64,000 nt of DNA from Flavobacteriales bacterium (lineage in GTDB: Bacteria; Bacteroidota; Bacteroidia; Flavobacteriales_F; PHOS-HE28). Shown here piece by piece: positions 47,456-56,016 of the stretch; the stretch's first letter is position 1; the number at the start of each line of letters is the position of its first letter. The notes beneath the pieces were generated by a model, which was not told where the DNA came from, searched no databases, and saw only the letters and a program-made list of their open reading frames with translations. Position numbers and translations under genes: made by a program. The stretch is from positions 124,001-188,000 of the forward strand of contig JADJCX010000029.1 in the NCBI GenBank assembly GCA_016703005.1, read 5' to 3'.

Positions 47456-48238
47456 ATGCGACCAACGTTCACACTGCTTTCCAGCGCGATGCTGCTTTGG
47501 GCGTGTGGCCAGGAACCCGAGGGCACAACGGCCGAAAGCACAGCTACTATGCACACAACGAACACTACAGCCGAACTCCTCACTGTGGAGATCTGGAGCG
47601 ATGTGGTCTGTCCCTTCTGCTACATCGGCAAACGCGAATTCGAGAACGCGCTGGCCCGCTTCCCCCATCGCGATAGTGTGCAGGTGATCTGGAAGAGCTT
47701 CGAACTGGACCCCAGCGCTCCGGCGCGTGCCGAACAGGACACCTATGGCATGTTGAGCGAGAAGTACGGCATGACGCGTGAACAAGCCATGGAACGCACG
47801 CGCGGTGTGCGCGAACGTGCTGCAACGCTCGGCCTCCACTACGACTTCGACAAGGCCATCGTCGGCAGCTCCTTCCATGCGCACCGCCTGATCCAGTTGG
47901 CGAAAACTAAAGGGCTCGGCGCCGAAGCGGAGGAGCGTTTGTTCAGGGCCTACTTCACCGAAGGCGCGCATTTGGCCGACACGACAACGCTCGTGCGGCT
48001 GGGAATGGAGATCGGGCTTAACACTGCGGAGGTCGAGCAGATGCTCGCCAGTGACTTGTTCGCGGATGCGGTGCGGCGCGACGAACAAGAAGCACAACAG
48101 ATCGGGGTGCGAGGTGTCCCGTTCTTTCTTCTTGCCGACAAATACACGGTGAGCGGAGCGCAGAGCTCGGAGCATTTTCTGGGAGCGCTGGAGCAGGCGT
48201 GGCGCGAGCGCATGGCGTCACCGGCCGAGCAACACTGA
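47456..48238 (+). CDS. DsbA family oxidoreductase lipoprotein (FrnE-like)
   Basis: A 260-residue thioredoxin-fold protein. Starting at ATG 47456 gives a lipoprotein signal, MRPTFTLLSSAMLLWACGQ, with the lipid Cys at residue 17. The redox motif is CPFC in IWSDVVCPFCYIGKREFE, and the cis-proline loop is GVRGVPFFLLADKY. The helical insert with GMTREQAMERTRGVRERA fits the FrnE/DsbA-like branch. A cytoplasmic FrnE carrying an added lipoprotein signal would act in the periplasm, perhaps on disulfides. It is divergent from the efflux operon. Confidence 0.9.
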   Translation: MRPTFTLLSSAMLLWACGQEPEGTTAESTATMHTTNTTAELLTVEIWSDVVCPFCYIGKREFENALARFPHRDSVQVIWKSFELDPSAPARAEQDTYGMLSEKYGMTREQAMERTRGVRERAATLGLHYDFDKAIVGSSFHAHRLIQLAKTKGLGAEAEERLFRAYFTEGAHLADTTTLVRLGMEIGLNTAEVEQMLASDLFADAVRRDEQEAQQIGVRGVPFFLLADKYTVSGAQSSEHFLGALEQAWRERMASPAEQH

Positions 48239-48256
48239 CGCTCTGCCCGGCTTGTT

Positions 48257-48264
48257 CATCTTTG
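48257..48264 (+). promoter_or_regulatory. Putative -7 promoter element of asnS
   Basis: CATCTTTG followed by CCGCCC, 13 bases before the asnS start. It departs from TANNTTTG at the first base only. The same CTTTGCCGCCC tail recurs in weaker form ahead of other starts here. Confidence 0.35.
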
Positions 48265-48277
48265 CCGCCCTTACGCC

Positions 48278-49738
48278 ATGGAACTCACTTCGATCAAGTC
48301 AGCGCTCGACAACGAGACGCTCACTGGAACCACCGTTGCCGTCGCCGGCTGGGTGCGCACCTTTCGCAACGACCGCTTCATTGCCCTCAACGACGGCAGT
48401 ACCATCCGCAATCTGCAGTGCGTCATCGACCAAGAGAAGGTTGATGCTACCACACGTGCACGTTTCACAACGAGCGCTGCGGTGAAGTGCACCGGCGAAC
48501 TGGTCGCCAGCCAGGGCAGCGGCCAGCGCGTTGAGCTGAAGGTGACTTCCGTGGAAGTCTTGGGCGACAGCGATGCAGAGAAATATCCGATCCAACCCAA
48601 GAAACACTCACTGGAGTTTTTGCGCGAGCAAGCACACCTGCGTTTCCGTACGAACACCTATAGCGCGGTGTTCCGCATGCGGCACCAGGTGAGCTTCGGT
48701 ATCCACGAGTACTTCGACCTGAACGGCTACAACTACTTCCACGCGCCGATCATCACGGCGAGCGATGCGGAGGGGGCAGGAGAGATGTTCCGGGTTACCA
48801 CGCTCGACGCGAACAGCCCACCGCGGTTGGAAGCGAACGACAGCGTTGATTTCGCGCTGGATTTTTTCGGCAGGGAATCACGCCTCACTGTGAGCGGCCA
48901 ACTGCAAGCCGAACTCGCAGCGCTGGCGCTTGGCAAGGTCTACACCTTCGGCCCCACTTTCCGTGCGGAGAACAGCAACACCACGCGCCACCTCGCCGAG
49001 TTCTGGATGATCGAACCCGAGGCTGCTTTCATGGACCTGAAGGGCGACATGGATCTGGCGGAAGGGTTGTGCAAGCACCTCATCGCGCGTGTGCTGAAGA
49101 ACAGCATGGACGATCTGCAGTTCCTGGATGCGCGCTTGGCGGAAGAGGAAGCGCAGAAGCCCAAAGAGCAGCGCAGCGAGATGGGCCTCATCGATCGCCT
49201 GAAGTTCGTGCTGGACAATCCCTTCGAGCGGATCACCTATGATGATGCGATCAACATCCTGCTGCGCAGCAAACCTTACCAGAAGAAGCAGTTCCAGTTC
49301 CCTGTGGAATGGGGCATCGACCTGCAGAGCGAGCACGAGCGCTACCTGGTGGAGAAGCACTTCAAGAAGCCGGTGATCGTAACGGGCTACCCTGCCAAGA
49401 TCAAGGCCTTCTATATGCGCACCAACGCGCCCGGCGACTTCGGCTACAGCGAGAAGGGCAAAACCGTTGCCGCCATGGATGTGCTCTTTCCCGGCATCGG
49501 CGAGATCATCGGTGGAAGTCAGCGCGAAGAGCGACTGGATGTATTGGAAGCGCGCATGAAGGACATGAACGTGCCGGCGGAAGAGCTTTGGTGGTACCTC
49601 GATACGCGCAAGTTCGGCACTGTGCCGCACGCGGGCTTCGGGCTTGGGCTGGAGCGCTTCGTGCTGTTCGTCACCGGCATGGGCAACATCCGTGATGTGA
49701 TCCCGTTCCCACGCACACCGAAGAGCGCGGAGTTCTGA
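48278..49738 (+). CDS. asnS: Asparaginyl-tRNA synthetase
   Basis: A 486-residue class IIb aminoacyl-tRNA synthetase that charges tRNA-Asn. The N-terminal OB-fold anticodon domain covers about residues 1-120 (VAGWVRTFRNDRFIALNDGS). The catalytic domain shows class II motif 2 in FRAENSNTTRHLAEFWMIEPE and motif 3 in GFGLGLERFVLFVTGM. The C-terminus NIRDVIPFPRTPKSAEF is typical of AsnRS. An additional insert EEEAQKPKEQRSEMGLIDRL lies between motifs, as in other bacterial AsnRS. The length is normal. Confidence 0.97.
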   Translation: MELTSIKSALDNETLTGTTVAVAGWVRTFRNDRFIALNDGSTIRNLQCVIDQEKVDATTRARFTTSAAVKCTGELVASQGSGQRVELKVTSVEVLGDSDAEKYPIQPKKHSLEFLREQAHLRFRTNTYSAVFRMRHQVSFGIHEYFDLNGYNYFHAPIITASDAEGAGEMFRVTTLDANSPPRLEANDSVDFALDFFGRESRLTVSGQLQAELAALALGKVYTFGPTFRAENSNTTRHLAEFWMIEPEAAFMDLKGDMDLAEGLCKHLIARVLKNSMDDLQFLDARLAEEEAQKPKEQRSEMGLIDRLKFVLDNPFERITYDDAINILLRSKPYQKKQFQFPVEWGIDLQSEHERYLVEKHFKKPVIVTGYPAKIKAFYMRTNAPGDFGYSEKGKTVAAMDVLFPGIGEIIGGSQREERLDVLEARMKDMNVPAEELWWYLDTRKFGTVPHAGFGLGLERFVLFVTGMGNIRDVIPFPRTPKSAEF

Positions 49739-49775
49739 GAACATTCACGTCCGTTCCGTATGCTGCGCCATCGAC

Positions 49776-50102
49776 TTGTACTACGAAGGGCACGATGAGC
49801 CGGTGCGCAGTTGTCTCCAGTTCCTACGACAGCACATCCTCGGCATGGACAAACGCATCGAGGAAGCTTGGAAGTACAGCATGCCCTTCTTCACCATCGA
49901 CGGCCAGATGTGCTGTTATCTCTGGTACGACAAAAAGCGTAAGCAACCCTACATCGGTTTCGTGGACGGCAAGCTGATGGACCACCCCGATCTACTGCAA
50001 GAAAAGCGTTCACGGATGAAGATCCTGCTGCTGGATCCAACAAAAGACCTCCCCATGCGGACGATCGACGCATTGCTGAAGCGGGCCGTTGAACTCAGGT
50101 GA
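49776..50102 (+). CDS. DUF1801 family protein
   Basis: A 108-residue protein of the DUF1801 (YdhG-like) family, function unknown. The family pattern is clear: YYEGHDEPVRSCLQFLRQHI at the start, then EEAWKYSMPFFTIDGQMCCY, then KRKQPYIGFVDGKLMDHP. The apparent start is TTG at 49776; no in-frame ATG lies between it and asnS. The true start could be another non-ATG codon a little upstream. It is probably in the asnS transcript. Confidence 0.85.
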   Translation: MYYEGHDEPVRSCLQFLRQHILGMDKRIEEAWKYSMPFFTIDGQMCCYLWYDKKRKQPYIGFVDGKLMDHPDLLQEKRSRMKILLLDPTKDLPMRTIDALLKRAVELR

Positions 50103-50168
50103 AAGCAGTTCGGTGAAGCGTGTACGGAACTACGTGTTAGATCGCTTCATCGCCGACCTTCGCCATCC

Positions 50169-50605
50169 ATGTCCCGCATCATCTACTACCTCGGCACCTG
50201 CACAACGTGCGAGCGCATTCTGAAAGAGATCCCGAACCTCAAGGGCTTCACGCTGCGCGAGATCAAGGGTGATCCGATCACCGCAGCCGAACTGGATGCG
50301 ATGAAGAAACTCGCCGGCAGCTACGAGGCCCTCTTCAGCCGCATTGCATTGAAATACCGCGCACTCGGCTTGGGCAAGATGACGCTCACCGAGAAGGACT
50401 ACCGCAAATACATCCTGCAGGAGTACACTTTCCTGAAACGACCGGTGATGGTACTGGACAACGCGATTTTCATCGGCAACGCGCCGAAAGTCACGGCGGC
50501 GATGGCTGCAGCCGGCGTGCGGGTCGGTCTCCTCGACGAACGTTGTCCGCTGGGCGTAAGGCCGATAGTCGCGTTCGGCTTTGGTGGTATCTCCGAGGCG
50601 GTTAG
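50169..50605 (+). CDS. ArsC/Spx-like reductase family protein, C-terminus uncertain
   Basis: A thioredoxin-fold protein of the ArsC/Spx/YffB group. Residues 1-118 are normal for the family: IIYYLGTCTTCERILKE with a CxxC motif at 10-13, then GSYEALFSRIALKYRALGLG, then EEYTFLKRPVMVLDNAIFIGN and an alanine-rich last helix. Family members end at about this point. Here the frame does not stop but runs through GVRVGLLDERCPLGVRP and into the G/C-only island, so the end given is arbitrary. A stop in another frame at 50557 would suit a small indel just before it. It may act on arsenate or as a glutathione-type reductase; the substrate is unknown. Confidence 0.75.
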
Positions 50606-51060
50606 GCCCCCCCGGCGGGCGGTGGGCCGGCCGCGCGGGGGGGGGGGAGTCCCCAACGCGCCGGGGGGGCCCCCCGGCCCCCCCCGGGGGGGCGGCGCGC
50701 CGCGCCGCCCGGGCGGCCCCCCCCGCCCGGGGGGGCGGGGGGGGGGGGGCGGCGGGGGGGGGGGGGGGGGGGGCGGGCGTGGGGCCGGGGGCCGGGGGGG
50801 GCCGCGGGGCGCGGCCGCCACCCCGCCTGGGGGGGGGGGGGGGGGCCGGGGGGGGAGGGGGGCCCACGAGGGCCCGCGGGGGCGCGGCGGGGCCGGGGCG
50901 GGGCGGCGGGCGGGGGGGGGGGGACGCGGCGCCCGCCCGGGAGCGGCGGGCGGCCGGGGGGGGCGGGGCGGGGGGGGGGGGGGAGGCGGGGGCGCGGGGG
51001 CGGAGGGCGGGGGGCGGCGGGGGGGGGGGCGAGGGTTTGGGGGGGGGGGGGGGGGGGGGG
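50606..51060. other. Second G/C-only low-complexity island, probably artefact
   Basis: About 455 bases nearly free of A and T, C-rich at first and then dominated by long G runs. It lies exactly between two convergent genes. Its flanks carry CGAGGCGGT (50594-50602) and ACCGCCTC (51062-51069), which are inverted copies, as if a terminator hairpin had been pulled apart. The glycine- and proline-rich frames across it are meaningless. I consider it failed sequencing at a hairpin. Confidence 0.65.
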
Positions 51061-51067
51061 GACCGCC

Positions 51068-53101
51068 TCAGCGCTTCGTCCCTGCTCCGATGTGACCGTC
51101 CAGCCACTCGAACACGGTCTTGTGCCAAAGCCTCGAGTTCTGTGGTTTCAGCACCCAGTGGTTCTCGTCGGGGAAACGCAGGAACTGAGAATCGATGTTC
51201 TTGGCCTGCAGCGCGGTGAAGACACCGATGCCTTGCTCCACCGGAATGCGGTGATCCAGATCCGAATGGATCACCAGCATCGGTACTGACCAATTGTTCA
51301 CGTGCAGGGCGGGATTGAACTGATCGTACTTCGTCGGGTCCTGATAAACGCTGCCGCCGTTCTCCCATTCCGTGAACCATTGTTCCTCGGTGGTGTAGCC
51401 CATGGCGCGTTGGTCGAACACGCCGTCGTGCGACACCAAGCACTTCCACGGCGACTTCCAATTACCAGCGATCCAATTCACCATGAAGCCGCCGTATGAC
51501 GCGCCGAGCGCGGCCGCGCGATCACCATCGAGAAACGGATAAGTCTTCAGCGCATGCGTCCATCCTTTCTGCAGATCTTCCAACGGACGATCGCCCCAAT
51601 GCTGACTGATCGCATCGCAGAACGCTTGTCCGTAGCCCGTGGAACCGTGGAAGTCGATCATCACCACGGCGTAACCAGCACCTGCGTACGTCTGCGGATT
51701 CCAGCGGTAACTCCAGCCATCGCCGAAGCTGCCTTGCGGGCCTCCGTGTATCAGAAACGCAACAGGGTACTTCTTGCCTTCCACATAGCCTGCGGGCTTC
51801 ACCACGTAGCCGTGTACTGTTTCATTGTTCCAGCCGGGGAAGTTGAACTGCTCATACGCGCCGAACTCCTTGTTCCTCAGGCTCGCGTTCACACCCGTCA
51901 AATTCGTGGCTCCCTCATCGATCATCATGGCTTTCGGCTTTGCCGCGAACAGCACCGCCGGACTGTTCAGCGCACTCTTCAGAAAGACAAAACCCTTCGG
52001 TGTTTCAACGAACGCATCCATGTGACCGTCCTTGGAAAGCGGCGTAACCTTCCCAGACTTCACATCGATCCGGAACAAGCGTGTCTTGCCGATGTCGCCT
52101 GCAACAGCATAGATGCTCTTGCCATCATGGCTCCATGCGAAGTCGTCCACGCTGCGGTCCCAACTGGCGGCGAGCGGTGCGACCTTCCCGGTGGCCACAT
52201 CACGCAACTGCAGTTCGAAACGATCGGCCTCAAAGCCCGGGCGCTTCATGGCTTTGTAAGCGAGCGTCTTTCCGTCCGGCGATAAACGTGGAGCCGCATC
52301 CCAGGCCTTGTTCGCGGCCGTAAGGTTGGTGGCCGCGCCGCCGGTGAAAGGAACACTGTACACATCGAAGTTGGTGCTCCACGGCTCAGTGGTCCCGGCT
52401 TCGCGGCCAGCGAAGTATACCGTCTTGCTATCAGGTGAGATGGAGAAATCCTCTGCACCCCCGAACGGTTTCGACGGCACGTCGCCATCGTAGCCATCGG
52501 TAAGCGCCACGGGTTGAGCGGTGCCATCGAACGGCACGTGGAACAGGTGGTTTCGCGTGCCATCGGCCCAGGTGTCCCAGTGGCGCACGAACACTTTGGT
52601 GTACACCGTTCCGCTCGACTTGTCGGCAGCACGTTCGGCGTTGCGCTTCACCGTGCAGGCGATCTCATCGCCCTTGCATTCCGGGAACACTGCGAGCGAA
52701 ACCGTTACCTGCTCCGCCACGCGGCCATCGTGATCGGTCTTCCACAATTGCATGATCCCGCCTTCGCGTGCACTGAGGAAGTAGATGGTCTTGCCATCGG
52801 GCCCGAACCGCGCATCGGCCACGCCGCCATCGCTGATCGGCAGACGCACCTCCGGCTCACTCGGCACAGACAGGTTCTTCAACCATATCGACCGCACGCC
52901 TTTGTTCTTCTCCATGTCCGTGGCGCGCACGCTGAACAGCGCGAACTGTCCGTCGGCCGTTACGCTCAGGTCGCTGATGCGATCGAGCAGCAGCATGTCC
53001 TGGTAGGTGAACGGCGAGGTTTGCGCAAGGGCCGTCGCGAACGATAAAACCAATAAAACACTGGCGACGAGCGCGCGGAAGGGAACACTATTTCGGATCA
53101 T
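51068..53101 (-). CDS. Secreted S9 family prolyl oligopeptidase-like peptidase
   Basis: A 677-residue serine peptidase of family S9 (DPP/acylaminoacyl-peptidase type) with a signal peptide ending near ATALAQ. The N-terminal beta-propeller (ADARFGPDGKTIYFLSA, PRLSPDGKTLAYKAM and similar blades) covers about residues 40-400. The alpha/beta-hydrolase domain has the nucleophile in GASYGGFMVNWI, the Asp in IHSDLDHRIPVEQG and the His in PDENHWVLKPQNS. VAFLIHGGPQGSFGDGWSYR precedes the oxyanion region. It probably acts in the periplasm or outside the cell on short peptides. The stop is next to the G/C island. Confidence 0.95.
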   Translation of the reverse strand: MIRNSVPFRALVASVLLVLSFATALAQTSPFTYQDMLLLDRISDLSVTADGQFALFSVRATDMEKNKGVRSIWLKNLSVPSEPEVRLPISDGGVADARFGPDGKTIYFLSAREGGIMQLWKTDHDGRVAEQVTVSLAVFPECKGDEIACTVKRNAERAADKSSGTVYTKVFVRHWDTWADGTRNHLFHVPFDGTAQPVALTDGYDGDVPSKPFGGAEDFSISPDSKTVYFAGREAGTTEPWSTNFDVYSVPFTGGAATNLTAANKAWDAAPRLSPDGKTLAYKAMKRPGFEADRFELQLRDVATGKVAPLAASWDRSVDDFAWSHDGKSIYAVAGDIGKTRLFRIDVKSGKVTPLSKDGHMDAFVETPKGFVFLKSALNSPAVLFAAKPKAMMIDEGATNLTGVNASLRNKEFGAYEQFNFPGWNNETVHGYVVKPAGYVEGKKYPVAFLIHGGPQGSFGDGWSYRWNPQTYAGAGYAVVMIDFHGSTGYGQAFCDAISQHWGDRPLEDLQKGWTHALKTYPFLDGDRAAALGASYGGFMVNWIAGNWKSPWKCLVSHDGVFDQRAMGYTTEEQWFTEWENGGSVYQDPTKYDQFNPALHVNNWSVPMLVIHSDLDHRIPVEQGIGVFTALQAKNIDSQFLRFPDENHWVLKPQNSRLWHKTVFEWLDGHIGAGTKR

Positions 53102-53273
53102 GGTACAACAAGTATGATGGAGGGATCAAGCAACGAGCAATGATACGATCGACAGGCGCGCGGATGTGGAAGGATGGCTCCGCGATGCCTCGCGCAAGTC
53201 ACCTTCCATGGGGAATGACCGGGCGTTATGCGATGCGCGTGTTCTATCCTTGCCGCCCACGATCTGAAACCCA

Positions 53274-53645
53274 ATGCCTGAAGCCCTTGCCACCATAACG
53301 CTCGCCGAGGAAGGGCTGATCGAACTGCGCTACAGGCCCGATGCCAAACTGACCATTGCCGGCATGCGCGATCTGCTGCAGTCGCGAATAATGTTGTGCG
53401 GCGCGGTTCCGCACAAGGTGCTATCGTTCCTGCCGGATGGCATCGACTTCGACAAAGCGTTGATGGATCAGGATCTTTATGGCGATCCCGTTTCGGTGGC
53501 TACCACACGAGCAATGGCCATCGTGGTCACGGACCCGGTGAACTCGCACATGCTGGAGCTGTTCTTCGCCTACTACCCGGCTCAATTCCCCATGCGGCTC
53601 TTTTCGCTGGAGGTTGAGGCACGCAAATGGTTGAAGGGTGTGTAG
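53274..53645 (+). CDS. Conserved hypothetical protein, STAS/SpoIIAA-like fold by pattern
   Basis: A 123-residue cytoplasmic protein. Alternating strands and helices (GLIELRYRPDAKLTIAGMRD, then KVLSFLPDGIDFDKALMDQD, then AMAIVVTDPVNSHMLELFFA) recall the SpoIIAA-like proteins of unknown function common in Bacteroidota. I do not recognise a named family. FFAYYPAQFPMRLFSLEVEA is a distinctive end. It is a single gene, facing the DUF1579-like gene, with a TATCCTTGCC element about 28 bases upstream. The 172 bases ahead of it, up to the S9 peptidase start, show no other feature. Confidence 0.7.
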   Translation: MPEALATITLAEEGLIELRYRPDAKLTIAGMRDLLQSRIMLCGAVPHKVLSFLPDGIDFDKALMDQDLYGDPVSVATTRAMAIVVTDPVNSHMLELFFAYYPAQFPMRLFSLEVEARKWLKGV

Positions 53646-53654
53646 GGTCGGCGC

Positions 53655-54152
53655 CTATGCCTTGCGGACATAGCGTATCGCCCACTTCACTTCCCAGGTC
53701 TTGCCGTCATCGGCGCTGCGCTTCCACTCCCAGTCCATGCTGTTGGGCGTGATGTTGAAGAAGACCATTCGCCACAAATACAGTTTACCCGTCTCTTTGT
53801 CGGGCATGCGCATGCTCAGTTCCATGCGATCGCCCACCACGCCGCCTTCAAAGGCCATGTAGTTGCCGTCGGTATCCACCCACGTCTGCTTCCACTGCTT
53901 GGTCGGCGCATCCCACACGCTCCAACTCTCGCCGGAGTATTTGGCGGTGGGATCATGGAAGTGTTCGTGTACAACGTGGCCGTTCAGCTCCTTGGTAATG
54001 GTGTTGGTGCCTTTGCCGCCATCCCACGCAAGATCCCATGTGCCGACCCAGAAATCGAATTGCGTGGTGGGGTCCATGGTGGTGGCTTGTGGCAAGGCGC
54101 GCGTTGCGAAGTGCAGCACTACGGCAGTGGCGAGGAGGGCAGGTATACGCAT
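53655..54152 (-). CDS. Exported DUF1579-like protein
   Basis: A 165-residue protein with a signal peptide (about 22 residues, ending RALPQA). The mature part starts FDFWVGTWDLAWDGGKGTN and continues with ELNGHVVHEHF and SWSVWDAPTKQWKQTWVD, the pattern of DUF1579-like lipocalin-fold proteins. Function is unknown. It converges with the gene at 53274, with 9 bases between the stops. Confidence 0.8.
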   Translation of the reverse strand: MRIPALLATAVVLHFATRALPQATTMDPTTQFDFWVGTWDLAWDGGKGTNTITKELNGHVVHEHFHDPTAKYSGESWSVWDAPTKQWKQTWVDTDGNYMAFEGGVVGDRMELSMRMPDKETGKLYLWRMVFFNITPNSMDWEWKRSADDGKTWEVKWAIRYVRKA

Positions 54153-54227
54153 GCGCCCACAAAGTACCGGGTGCGGAAGTCGTGCACGTGGTGGCGTGAT
54201 GGGCCGTTGGCCCCGGACCCGAGCGGA

Positions 54228-54605
54228 TCAGTTGAAATGGTCGCCGAAAAAGGCCGCCAGTTGCTCATCGCCCATCTTGTTCGATGTGCTTTCCGTGGAC
54301 ACGGTGTTCTTGTACTGTGGCGTTTCCGCAAGGAAATGGATGAACTGCTCCTGCACCTGTCCGGTGCCCGTAACATGGATCTCGTCCGCGTTGGGCATCA
54401 TAGCGGCGATCTCCTTGAAGAACTTGTGCATTAAGGCGATCTCCTGGTTGTTCGCTGCATTCTCGTTCGAGTTGCGCTCTGCGCCAGGGTTCTTCACGTG
54501 GCCCAGGATCACGAAATCCTTGCTCTCCGGGCTTTTCTTCACGGCAACGGTAGCGTGCTGCGTATCCATCCATACCCCGAACTGCTTCTTGTTGTGCGTT
54601 GTCAT
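54228..54605 (-). CDS. Conserved Bacteroidota protein of unknown function
   Basis: A 125-residue cytoplasmic protein. FGVWMDTQHATVAVKKSPES opens it. A middle block has ERNSNENAANNQEIALMHKFFKEIA, and the end is DEIHVTGTGQVQEQFIHFLA followed by a QLAAFFGDHF tail. I recall this pattern from a small Bacteroidota family with an eRF1/Pelota-like alpha-beta fold, but that is weak. The start at 54605 (MTTHNKK) is chosen; the frame stays open well upstream without support. A TAGTTTG sequence lies about 25 bases ahead. The 305 bases from 54606 to 54910 hold no gene that I can support. Confidence 0.65.
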   Translation of the reverse strand: MTTHNKKQFGVWMDTQHATVAVKKSPESKDFVILGHVKNPGAERNSNENAANNQEIALMHKFFKEIAAMMPNADEIHVTGTGQVQEQFIHFLAETPQYKNTVSTESTSNKMGDEQLAAFFGDHFN

Positions 54606-54910
54606 TGTCTTGGATCTACTGATGTTCAAACTACGGTATTTTATGGGGAAGTGCGGATGACCAACGTTCCGAGGATCATGCTTCGCGTTCCTGTACCGGT
54701 ATCGTGTGCCACTGGATAACCTCCAAATGTCGCCCGCAACCGAACGAACAACCGGGCCGCAAACCGGATAGTGGCCCCTCGTCCGTGGTATCAGCACATA
54801 GTTGCGCGCGGCGAGGATCGGGCCAGCACTGCAACGGGGCGGTACTGCCCCAATACGGGATGCACGGCATCGGCTCTTCCGAATGAGTGGGCAAACCGGC
54901 CATCTCCTCC

Positions 54911-55795
54911 TCACTCCACCGCCGACCGCGAGCGCCGCGTACGATCGCGCAGACCGCTGGCGATGTATACCACCACGAAGAAAACGAGCAGCAACAGGAT
55001 GATGGTGTTCTCCAACCAGTGCTCGAACGGGTGTACCCAGATCTCCTTGAACAGGTTCCAACGCCCTGTGATCTCTTCGACGTTCCAGAAGATGACCACC
55101 GTGGGGATGGCTTACCGGATGGCGTGATCGAACGCTTTGATGCGAATGAGATTGAGGAAGAGATATAGCGACCAGAACAAGGAACCGAAGGCCACGGCAT
55201 ACGTGAGCGGATGGCGGTCACCAGCGATGCTGTGATCATAGATCAGCAGCAACAGGATGTAAAAGGTCCAGATCACCATCACCATTTCAATGAAGGCGAT
55301 CACGGCCAAGGGACGTTGCGGTGCGTTGCCCGCATCCTTCAGCATGTGGCGGTAGCCCAACCGCCGCTGGAACCAGTTGAAGAACTGGCAGCGCGTGTGG
55401 CTGAAGAAGAAGACGAGCAGCACGCCCCCCAGCAGTCCGATGGAGGAGAGCATGACGAGGTACTCCGGCTTGGTGGCCACCTCGCCGTTCTCGATCAGCG
55501 GTGGTACGCCCAGCTTGTACGCGATCCACACGAAGGAGAATTCGACCCAGCCCGTCCACACCAGCACACCGGCCAACGCACCGAGCATGGTGGCGTACAG
55601 GTCGCTACCCGGCCGCCGCACACCCCACCACAACAGCACCACGCCCAGCAACCCGATGATGAGCGCGCCGCTGCAACGGGCCGCGCCTATCCATTGCTCC
55701 ATAAGCACCATGAGCGCATGGCCCAATGGCATCAGCAGCAACACGATGGCGAACGCGAGTACGCCGGTACGATGGTTCTTGATCGCTTGCCACAT
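54911..55795 (-). pseudogene. Polytopic membrane protein with in-frame stop
   Basis: A membrane protein of unknown family. The first 227 residues, from MWQAIKNHRTGVLAF, contain about six hydrophobic segments and end AFDHAIR at a TAA at 55112-55114. The same frame stays open afterwards for another 66 residues (TVVIFWNVEEITGRWNLFKE and then a strong hydrophobic segment, NTIILLLLVFFVVVYIA). The simplest view is one 294-residue protein with a nonsense change, for example TAC to TAA. The tail looks like native protein, not noise. It may be a sequencing error, a real truncation, or two separate genes. Confidence 0.65.
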
Positions 55796-55967
55796 GGTCG
55801 CTCCGCTCCGTTGGTCGCGGCCTGGTCAAGGGCGGGTACACGATGGGGCGAAACAAGGCGTGCGACTTCCGTTGCGCAATACCACGATCATAGTATCGGT
55901 TGCGAGAGCCGTGGTGGTCGTTGGGTTAAAGTAACAGGGCATCAACAGTGACCCGGCCCGTGGCTGG

Positions 55968-55975
55968 TACTTTCG
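55968..55975 (+). promoter_or_regulatory. Putative -7 promoter element of rpoN
   Basis: TACTTTCG followed by CCCCG, 41 bases before the rpoN start. It equals the element ahead of purF. Confidence 0.4.
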
Positions 55976-56016
55976 CCCCGTGACATCGACCGCGCCCATG
56001 CGGTCATCCAATAGCA

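Noticed and set aside
50130..51461. Long proline- and glycine-rich frames through the G/C island on both strands
   Set aside because: Composition-driven; the island has no stops in many frames simply because it lacks A and T.
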